From: Pontiella sulfatireligans
Lineage (GTDB): Bacteria; Verrucomicrobiota; Kiritimatiellia; Kiritimatiellales; Pontiellaceae
Direction: 5' to 3'
NCBI RefSeq assembly: GCF_900890705.1
Contig: NZ_CAAHFH010000002.1
Coordinates: 2,551,458-2,615,457 of the forward strand
DNA length: 64,000 nt
The position numbers and the translations under genes were made by a program. Below, piece after piece: positions 57,974-64,000 of this stretch (position 1 is the stretch's first letter; every line of letters starts with the position of its first letter). Below the pieces are notes generated by a model, which searched no databases, had not been told where the DNA came from, and saw only the letters and a list, made by a program, of their open reading frames with translations.

Positions 57974-59509
57974 TTATAGTTGTTGCTTCAACAGAACCCG
58001 GTAAAAGGATTTCTCTGAAATAGGGGATGGATCAACGTAAAGCAGAGGGCCGTTGGTTGGCGCGATTTGCAGGCTCTTGAATATTTCATGGATAGAGTTG
58101 CTGGGGGCAGAGCTCCAGTTTATCAAGTCCGAGCTTTTTTGAATCTGATAGGCTTTCCTGTATTTCGCGTTCCACTCCATCCATACCAAATCCGTTGTTG
58201 AGCCTTGAGCGACCACCTTGAATACATCATTGCTGTCCAATGGACTTGTTCCGGAATCCAGTTCGTGCCCATCGTTTGATCCATCGCCATCAGAATCCGG
58301 GTTATGGGGATTGCTGCCAATAATTAGCTCAGTGGGGTTTCCGGCTCCATCCGAATCGCTATCTCGCTCAATCGCATATGCTTCGCCGTGCCATTCCCAG
58401 TTTCCATGGGCATTATAGGTGGACCTGCCTACAACTGTAACATTCTTTGAAATGCTTATATTTCCGCTAAAAGACGGAGGTAGTCCGGAAGCTTGAGAGC
58501 AAAGGGAGCCTTGATAGTTCCATGTTAGATTGGTGTATTCAAAAAGATGTGCAGATCCGCCAATCACCAGATGGTCGTCACATAAGTCAATAGCTGTTCC
58601 GTATCCGGTCAGTTTGGTTGTTGGATGAGATCCGTAAACATATACTGTGCCGTCTCCAGGTGCTCCTACTGCATAACTGTCTCCATCTATGGCCACGGTA
58701 TGGCCAAAATATGATCCACGTCTTAAATCAAAGGGCACTATTTTGTAGCCTGAACTCCAATCACCCCAAGGAGTTCTTACAAATCTATATGCTGCCCCAT
58801 ATGGTTCGTCATCGTACGAACCAGTATAGTATGGATCAGATTCGCCAAATCCACCCACAATGAGAATGTCATCGTCTATACTTACAGATTGGCCAAAATG
58901 ATCAAATTCTGCGGCATCGGGAGCCACCAGCTCGACAGTTTGAGTCCAGACCCCGTCAATGAAGTCGAAAATGTAAACGGAACCAGGGGGATAGGTCCAC
59001 CAGCTCCGAGGGCAACCTACGGCGATGGTTGTTCCCGAAATATCAATATCGATGCCAAACTGATCCCATGCACCAGCATTAGTAACTGTCAGTTTAGCTG
59101 TTTGAGTCCAATTGTTTGAAATGGATTCAAATACATAAACAGCAGTATTCCCGTTTACGGCATAGTCTGCCGTCCCGGTAACTATTATGTTGCTGCTTCC
59201 GCAAATTACGGCACCGAATCCATCATCAGTTCGTGCATCATTAGCGATCAGTTTTGCCGTTTCAGTCCAAAGGCCGTTAGCTCGTTCAAATACATGTACT
59301 GCACCTGTTGTTGTTCCATCAACAGATGGGGAGCCAGCGGCAATCGTCCGATAAGATATGTCGACTGAGGTGCCAAAGCGCGATTCGGGCTGGTCGAGGG
59401 TGGGGTATAATTCTTCTGCGGTGTATTGGCCAAATACCGTTTGGCCGATTGCTAGCAGGAAGAATCCTACACAAAGCTGATGCTGTAATGGCTTTGTTGT
59501 ACGCATCAT
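57974..59509 (-). CDS. Exported FG-GAP-repeat-like protein with TSP3 repeats
   Basis: A 511-residue exported protein (signal 'LCVGFFLLAIGQTVFG'). It contains about six 60-residue repeats with 'RTIAAGSPSVDG...VHVFERANGLWTETAKLIAND', 'TTIAVGCPRSW', 'DDILIVGGFGESD' and 'DSYAVGAPGDGTVYVYG', the pattern of FG-GAP/integrin-alpha-like beta propellers. A TSP3 stretch follows ('NPDSDGDGSNDGHELDSGTS'). The end is a 'WMEWNAKYRKAYQIQKSSDLINW...SFYRVLLKQQL' module shared with other exported proteins here. It is a surface or secreted protein of unknown partner. Confidence 0.75.
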   Translation of the reverse strand: MMRTTKPLQHQLCVGFFLLAIGQTVFGQYTAEELYPTLDQPESRFGTSVDISYRTIAAGSPSVDGTTTGAVHVFERANGLWTETAKLIANDARTDDGFGAVICGSSNIIVTGTADYAVNGNTAVYVFESISNNWTQTAKLTVTNAGAWDQFGIDIDISGTTIAVGCPRSWWTYPPGSVYIFDFIDGVWTQTVELVAPDAAEFDHFGQSVSIDDDILIVGGFGESDPYYTGSYDDEPYGAAYRFVRTPWGDWSSGYKIVPFDLRRGSYFGHTVAIDGDSYAVGAPGDGTVYVYGSHPTTKLTGYGTAIDLCDDHLVIGGSAHLFEYTNLTWNYQGSLCSQASGLPPSFSGNISISKNVTVVGRSTYNAHGNWEWHGEAYAIERDSDSDGAGNPTELIIGSNPHNPDSDGDGSNDGHELDSGTSPLDSNDVFKVVAQGSTTDLVWMEWNAKYRKAYQIQKSSDLINWSSAPSNSIHEIFKSLQIAPTNGPLLYVDPSPISEKSFYRVLLKQQL

Positions 59510-59626
59510 AACGATGGCGATTTGATCATGGAAAACGATGTAGTGTCCAGAAGTATTTATAAAGGTGGAAGCTTGAAAGGAAAAATGGGAGGGTGACTGA
59601 CAGAATGAATTCTGCCGGGCGCGGAG

Positions 59627-60103
59627 TTAGGTGTTTTCCCGTTGGATGGCTTTAAGCTGCTTGATGGTTTCGATGTCTTTGGGGCGGCTCATGGCTTCTT
59701 TTGCGGTGATGAGGGCGTCAATTCGCAGGATAAGGCATTCCATTCCATCCAACACAATGGTTTCGCTCCGCTGTTTCACCTCTTCGAAGCTGCCGAGTCC
59801 GAGTATTTCGCCAAGGCAGTCGAGTTGTCCCCAGTCGGTGTCGAGGTAGAGGTTTTTCAGTGCTTGGCTGTTTGTTTCCGTCAATTCCAGCGGGACTTGA
59901 TGGGTTGTCATGCGGTGAACGGGATGGAGGCCCGCCAAAGCGGCTTGGATGCGAAGCAGGTTTTTAGAAGAAAAATCGCAACAGATGTCGATGTCCTGTG
60001 TGGTCATCGAGCTTCCGTGTGTAACAGCCGCCAGTCCTCCGACCAGTACAAAGTCTACTTCGCTTTCAACCAGGCGTTCAATGATATCTGAGAGGTCATC
60101 CAC
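59627..60103 (-). CDS. Nucleotidyltransferase-fold protein
   Basis: A 158-residue protein starting at GTG 60103. 'VDFVLVGGLAAVTHGSSMTTQDIDICCDFS' has the nucleotidyltransferase GG...DxD pattern, followed by 'HQVPLELTETNSQALKNLYL' and 'IDALITAKEAMSRPKDIETIKQLKAI'. Such stand-alone domains resemble DUF6036/AbiEii-like and MNT proteins, some of which act with a small partner as toxin-antitoxin pairs. A 55-residue gene overlaps it upstream by 8 bp, so they are coupled. The biochemical activity is unknown. Confidence 0.65.
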   Translation of the reverse strand: MDDLSDIIERLVESEVDFVLVGGLAAVTHGSSMTTQDIDICCDFSSKNLLRIQAALAGLHPVHRMTTHQVPLELTETNSQALKNLYLDTDWGQLDCLGEILGLGSFEEVKQRSETIVLDGMECLILRIDALITAKEAMSRPKDIETIKQLKAIQRENT

Positions 60104-60263
60104 GTTTCTTCTCCATGGCCGCGCGGAGTTTTTTCATGGTGTTCAGGGCTTTATCATGGCGGCGCAGGCGTTCTGCCGGTGTCAGCCGGAGGTTGGCACG
60201 GATTAGGGAAACATCGATTCCATAAGCCTCTGCTTCTTCATGAACTGCCGGATTTTTTTCCAT
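60096..60263 (-). CDS. 55-residue partner of the nucleotidyltransferase-like protein
   Basis: ATG 60263 starts 'MEKNPAVHEEAEAYGIDVSL' and continues 'IRANLRLTPAERLRRHDKAL' to a basic tail. The last 8 bp overlap the start of the downstream nucleotidyltransferase-like gene. 'TPAERLRRHDKAL' is like the N-terminus of small proteins that precede nucleotidyltransferases in other genomes. It may be an antitoxin or specificity subunit, which is inference. Confidence 0.6.
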   Translation of the reverse strand: MEKNPAVHEEAEAYGIDVSLIRANLRLTPAERLRRHDKALNTMKKLRAAMEKKRG

Positions 60264-60397
60264 GGATTGGAAATTACAGGATCAGCATGCCTTCGCCATA
60301 GCTCAAAAAAAGGTAATTTTTGAGGGTGCGGGTTGCCTCCATCGGGAAGGGCGTGTTTTCCTGCACGTTTGCGGAGGAGTGTGGGGCAAAAAGAAAA

Positions 60398-60415
60398 CCC
60401 CGCCAGAAGGCGGGG
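60398..60415 (-). terminator. Hairpin with T-rich tail on the minus strand
   Basis: CCCCGCC-AGAA-GGCGGGG forms a 7-bp GC stem. On the minus strand it is followed by TTTTCTTTTTG, the form of a Rho-independent terminator. It may stop transcripts coming from the porin-like gene or be part of the upstream region of the 55-residue gene. Confidence 0.6.
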
Positions 60416-60613
60416 CTTAGGAGTAATTTCAGTAGAAGCATTCAGCAGTGGGTTTGGGTTCACTTGGGTTGCTTGCGCTTCAGATTTGGGTTTTGTTGGG
60501 TTCACTAATGAATACGTGGGAAGTTTTCAGAACGTTACTCAGAAAACGGCTTTTTTTCCGGCATTCCTGGAAACAGCCAAAAATCCCAGCAAAAGCACAC
60601 TATAATTGGGGTT

Positions 60614-60649
60614 AAAAAAATCCAAGAACCGGAGGCTGCCGGCTCTTGG
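60614..60649 (-). terminator. Terminator of the alginate-export-like porin gene
   Basis: On the minus strand, CCAAGAGCCGG pairs with CCGGTTCTTGG (one mismatch) and is followed by A and seven T. It lies just past the porin stop codon at 60672. Confidence 0.8.
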
Positions 60650-60671
60650 AAGGATGTTTTTCAGGGTCGAT

Positions 60672-61943
60672 TTAGAATTTAAGCGTGCCACGCAGCCAGA
60701 ATACGGTTTCGTCGGCGGTGGTGTTGCCGGCGTGGTTGTCGCCTTTGATGTAGTAGGCGCACTTGGCCAGCACGTCAAAGTTTTTGCAGACGGAGTATTT
60801 GGCTTGTAAGTCGAATTCCTGTCCGTAGTCGCCGTCAAATCCGGAGTCGGTTTTGTGGGCGGTGTGGAAATAGTGGTAGACGCCCAGCAGATTGAGCTTT
60901 TCGAGCACGGTGGCGGAAACTTGCCCGTAGGCATCGATCAAGCCGGCTTCCAGTCCGCCGCCGGTGCCGAGGAACTGGTCGGCCCAGCCGTTAAACTTGT
61001 GGGCGGTTCCGTTGAGGGTTTGAAAGCGGTCGTTTGAATCGTCGCCTCCGGAGATATATTCGATGCCTCCGCCGATGTTGACCCGGTCAAGTACGGCCTC
61101 GCCAAAGGCGTGGCCATAAAAGGCATGGCGCTGGAGCGCCACCATGAAGTCGTAGTTAAGGTTGTCGCTCTGTCCCCAGTTGCGGGCGCCAAAGGTGTCG
61201 AGCTGGTCGGGGCCGGAGCCGTCCTCGTCGTTGCGCTGGAGGTAGGCGAATGCGGAAACCTGGTTGTTTTCAGTGAGCCGGTATTCGCCGTTGAACATGT
61301 GGTACTGCCGGTCGTCGTTGGTTTCGCCGTTGATTTGGTTAATGCTATCGGCATACGCATAGTACAGCTTCAGGTTTTCGACGGACTCGTTGGCGATCGA
61401 TCCGGCGTTGAACGACTGTGCGTTCAGGCGCCATCCGACGTTGCCGATGAAACGGGCGTTGTCGAGAATGATCTCCTGCGCACCAATCCGCGCATGCGAG
61501 TCGTAGCCGGTATAGGCGAGGTAGGCTTGGTGGAAGCGAAACTCTTCCGGATCAGCAACGGTGTCGTATTTGTTGTTTTTCGGTGAAAACGTGTCGTTGA
61601 GGGGGCCGACATACTGCGCCTGCACAAACGCCGAAAAACCGCGGTAGTCGCCGGTAAGATAGCTGATGCGTGTTCGGGAGAGGAATGCGTTGGCGGCGTC
61701 GCGCCCGTTGTCGTCGAGGTCGGAGTATTCATAGCCAAGGAGCAGTTCGGCTTTGAGTGTTCCGTTGACCAGTGCCTGCTTCAATTCGCTTCCTTCACTG
61801 GCTTTGTTCCACAGGCTGTCGAGCGTGGGCAGCGTCTGTGGTTCGCTAAGGGCTGGTGTTTCGACTTTTTGAATTGCAGCGGGTTCTTCGGCGGCGGTTG
61901 CGCCGAGCGCAATCATCAGTGTGGCGGTAACCAAGTATTTCAT
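60672..61943 (-). CDS. Alginate-export-family outer membrane porin
   Basis: A 423-residue protein; ATG 61943 follows 'agggga' and starts the signal peptide ('MKYLVTATLMIALGATAAEE'). After a short periplasmic stretch come many amphipathic beta strands alternating with charged turns ('LKAELLLGYEYSDLDDNGRD', 'ARIGAQEIILDNARFIGNVG', 'NLKLYYAYADSINQ', 'LAKCAYYIKGDNHAG', ending 'ETVFWLRGTLKF' with the aromatic last residue of outer-membrane beta barrels). It fits the Alginate_exp (AlgE-like) family and probably lets anionic oligosaccharides cross the outer membrane. Confidence 0.75.
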   Translation of the reverse strand: MKYLVTATLMIALGATAAEEPAAIQKVETPALSEPQTLPTLDSLWNKASEGSELKQALVNGTLKAELLLGYEYSDLDDNGRDAANAFLSRTRISYLTGDYRGFSAFVQAQYVGPLNDTFSPKNNKYDTVADPEEFRFHQAYLAYTGYDSHARIGAQEIILDNARFIGNVGWRLNAQSFNAGSIANESVENLKLYYAYADSINQINGETNDDRQYHMFNGEYRLTENNQVSAFAYLQRNDEDGSGPDQLDTFGARNWGQSDNLNYDFMVALQRHAFYGHAFGEAVLDRVNIGGGIEYISGGDDSNDRFQTLNGTAHKFNGWADQFLGTGGGLEAGLIDAYGQVSATVLEKLNLLGVYHYFHTAHKTDSGFDGDYGQEFDLQAKYSVCKNFDVLAKCAYYIKGDNHAGNTTADETVFWLRGTLKF

Positions 61944-62404
61944 ATGCATCCCCTAATATGTTGTTGGCTTTTGGCAACATTCTGTTGCCACGTGCATTTT
62001 CTATCTTTTTTCCGGGAAGGAGGAAACAAGGGAATGGTGATAAATATGATCGGAATGTTCCTTGCGGTGGCGCGGTTGTTTAGACTTAATCCGAACAAGG
62101 CGTTGACAAGACGCTTCGAAAGGGTAGTTTTCGCGCTTTGCGGTTCGGAATGCTGAGCCGGTTAATCCTATCGGGGTGGCCCTGAAGGTTGATTGAATAA
62201 ACATGTTGGTGCGCGGGTTCAGCGAGTGAACCGGGTGCTGGTGCAGGGCTTGTTGATAAAATCAGCCTTTTAAGGGTCGTTCAGCCGCCCGAAGCCGCTC
62301 GGGTTTCCCGTTTGCTTCTCGTATTTTCCGCCGGTCTTTTTTTTCTTCATTCCTGTTTTGCCAGCGTCTGGTATGTGCCCCGTCCAACACAACAGGAGAA
62401 AAAC
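61944..62404. other. Divergent intergenic region between two porin genes
   Basis: About 460 bp without a recognisable gene. It must contain the promoters of both porin genes. An 'aggag' lies just before ATG 62405. No clear palindromic operator was found by eye. Confidence 0.4.
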
Positions 62405-63668
62405 ATGAAGCATCAATTGCTGAAACGATGCGGTGTCGCCGTATTAGTGTAAATGGTGGCCGGTGCTGCCGGCGCAGTGGATGACCACCGCATTCAGGCC
62501 CTCGAAGAGCAGCTGGCGGTTATGAACACAGAAATTGAAAACTTGAAGAACGAGCAGGGCGACCTTTCGTTTCTTGAGGGACAGGCCAGCAAGCTCCACT
62601 TGGGCGGCTATGGAGAAATCCACGCCAACTTTCAGGAGGGAGGCGACGACCAATTTGATATCCATCGGCTCGTGATGTATGTGGGCTACGACTTTAACGA
62701 CTGGATCAAGCTGACGTCCGAGACGGAGCTCGAGCATGCTTTTGTAGCCGACAGCGATGACGGCTCGAATGGCGGTGAACTCTCGGTTGAGCAGCTCTAT
62801 GTCGATTTTTTGCTGGCCGATGCGGTCAATGTCCGCGCCGGCCGTGTTTTGGCGCCGCTCGGCATCATTAATCAAAAGCATGAGCCGACCCTGTTCCTCG
62901 GGGTGGAACGCCCGAACATGGAAAAGAACATCATTCCTTCAACGTGGTCGGTCGACGGCATCGGAATCTTTGGCTATCCGTTGAGCTGGCTGAGCTATGA
63001 AGCTTATGTGGTCGCAGGACTTGGACGGCTCCAAGTTCCGCGCCAAGGACGGCGTGCGCAAGGGCCGCATCAAAGAGCGGGCCAGCTTTAACGACGCGGC
63101 GGTGACCGGCCGGCTGGACTTTTATCCGTTCGTGGATGCCGATCTTCCCGCCGAGCAGCACCTGCGCGTGGGCGTTTCCGGCTACTACGGCGGCACCGAC
63201 AATTCCAATGGCGGCGGCGACAATGGCGTGGACAACACCTTCTCGATGTGTTCCGCCGATTTTGAATACGACGTTTCGCGCTTCCGTTTCCGCGGCGTGG
63301 CTGCCTATGGGAAAAACTCCGATGCCGACGATCTGCAGGATGCATTTGATCGGGATACCGGCGAAGAAGTCTTCGGCTGGTATCTCGAAGGCGGCGTGAG
63401 CGTGATGCCCGATTCTTGGAAAAGCGGCAAGCTGGCCGAGGCTGACATTATTCCGTTCATCCGCTACGAGGAATATGACACCCAGCACGAGGTTCCGGAC
63501 AACGTCGACAAGGACGATGCCAACGACCGCACCGAGGTGGCCATCGGCGTCAACGTGCCGCTCACCGCGCAGTTTGTCGTCAAGGCGGACTATCAGTTTA
63601 TGGACGACGAGAGTTCTGCCAGCCGGAAAAACAGTTTCAACCTTGGCATGGGCTGGGTCTTTCAATAA
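62405..63668 (+). pseudogene. Outer membrane porin gene broken by a stop codon and a frameshift
   Basis: ATG 62405, after 'aggag', opens a signal peptide ('MKHQLLKRCGVAVLV') that hits an in-frame TAA at 62450-62452. The frame then resumes with 'MVAGAAGAVDDHRIQALEEQ', a coiled-coil start, and beta-barrel sequence ('LHLGGYGEIHANFQEGGDDQ', 'VRAGRVLAPLGIINQKHEP'). Around 63020 an extra G in 'gcaggacttggacgg' shifts the frame; removing it gives '...YVVAGLDGSKFRAKDG' and continues to 63668, ending 'GMGWVFQ'. It resembles phosphate-selective or general porins. A restart at ATG 62453 would lack a full signal peptide, so the gene is probably dead unless one of these is a sequencing error. Confidence 0.75.
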
Positions 63669-63678
63669 AACCCAACGG

Positions 63679-63984
63679 ATGAACCTCGAAGCCCGTACTG
63701 CCTCCGCTATGATCCGTATGCACTGCCGCGCCCGGCATGGCGCGGCTGGAGGGCTGTGCGCCGAGTGCAGCGTGCTTTTGGCCTATGCGGAGGAGCGGAT
63801 TGCGCACTGCCCTTTCGGGGCCGGGAAGCCGGTCTGCAACCAGTGCTCGGTGCATTGCTACAAACCGGAGATGCGCGAGCGCATTCAAACGGCTATGCGC
63901 TTTTCGGGCCCCCGGATGATCTGGCGCCACCCGGTGCTGGCCGTCCGGCACCTGCTCCGTTCAAAAAGAGCCCCCGGACGCTGA
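63679..63984 (+). CDS. Nitrous-oxide-stimulated-promoter (NosP-type, pfam11756) family protein
   Basis: A 101-residue protein with ATG 63679, in frame with a longer but unsupported upstream frame. It has 'MIRMHCRARHGAAGGLCAEC', 'YAEERIAHCPFGAGKPVCNQ', 'CSVHCYKPEMRERIQTAMRF' and 'SGPRMIWRHPVLAVRHLL'. The regularly placed Cys/His residues (C-x2-C, C-x7-C-x2-C-x3-HCY) suggest a metal-binding site. This small family is widespread and of unknown function, despite its name. It starts 10 bp after the broken porin gene. Confidence 0.8.
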   Translation: MNLEARTASAMIRMHCRARHGAAGGLCAECSVLLAYAEERIAHCPFGAGKPVCNQCSVHCYKPEMRERIQTAMRFSGPRMIWRHPVLAVRHLLRSKRAPGR

Positions 63985-64000
63985 CGCACCGTTGGCTTTG

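Larger units (their letters stand above)
60264..60671. other. Intergenic region with two minus-strand terminators
   Basis: About 400 bp between the porin-like and small-protein genes. It holds the two hairpins listed separately (60398-60415 and 60614-60649) and otherwise nothing I recognise as coding. A short plus-strand frame at 60333-60605 lacks a ribosome-binding site and runs through both hairpins. Confidence 0.5.

Noticed and set aside
1..64000. CRISPR array or Cas genes
   Set aside because: I found no series of regularly spaced identical 25-40 bp repeats and no Cas-like protein. The short repeats seen are pairs, tandem units or insertion-sequence ends.

Overview
The window looks like a chromosome segment of a marine, polysaccharide-degrading bacterium of the PVC superphylum, most likely Kiritimatiellota (Pontiella-like). 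This is inferred from the density of formylglycine sulfatases, the exported right-handed beta-helix proteins, the Tat-exported oxidoreductase and TIM-barrel proteins next to a DUF1080 protein, and large exported proteins ending in thrombospondin-type-3 repeats. No 16S rRNA or other phylogenetic marker is present, so the genus is a guess.

Region 1 (1-18274) is one long plus-strand catabolic cluster. It holds the tail of a probable glycosidase, three beta-helix proteins (possible lyases or hydrolases), six sulfatases with different active-site variants, and two almost identical GH32-fold proteins whose acid/base glutamate position reads Ala. All complete products carry signal peptides. Together they look like a periplasmic or surface machine that desulfates and cuts a sulfated polysaccharide. 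Region 2 (18275-24470) is regulatory: a NarL-type response regulator broken near codon 5 by an IS4-family element with a 9-bp target duplication, its translationally coupled sensor kinase with a carbohydrate-binding-like sensor region, and a GntR/LacI-type repressor facing palindromic operator candidates. Region 3 (24471-29917) has an intact iduronate-2-sulfatase-like gene followed by a decayed double sulfatase (a +1 shift in a G run, an amber codon where Gln is expected, an internal deletion, a 283-bp direct repeat), then an IS66 remnant and a stub of the same binding domain.

Region 4 (about 29982-37173) is a mobile element in tRNA-Leu(TAA). The intact tRNA gene is at 30358-30443 and a 56-bp copy of its 3' part is at 37118-37173. 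Between them lie a tyrosine integrase, a MerR/excisionase-like protein, a winged-helix replication protein coupled to a DnaC/IstB-like ATPase, and several small unknown genes. I see no capsid, tail or conjugation genes, so it resembles a phage-satellite or minimal integrative element. A 22-bp repeat lies just inside both ends, and a second, decayed integrase lies on the other side of the tRNA.

Region 5 (37239-64000) is mostly core or near-core genome. It contains two staphylococcal-nuclease-like proteins, a toxin-antitoxin pair, a 3-keto-glycoside-type trio (DUF1080, Gfo/Idh/MocA, TIM barrel), accB-accC with Asp23 and AmaP-like genes, a metallopeptidase-like lipoprotein, a MIF-like tautomerase, an IS1182 element inserted in the stop codon of thpR, a macro-domain protein, a large beta-helix/LamG protein, a CinA-type domain, an RluA-family pseudouridine synthase, a family-4 uracil-DNA glycosylase, a sigma factor with a possible anti-sigma factor, a DEAD-box helicase, an FG-GAP-like protein, a nucleotidyltransferase pair, an alginate-export-like porin, a doubly disrupted second porin and a NosP-type small protein. 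Several intergenic gaps carry REP-like inverted repeats.
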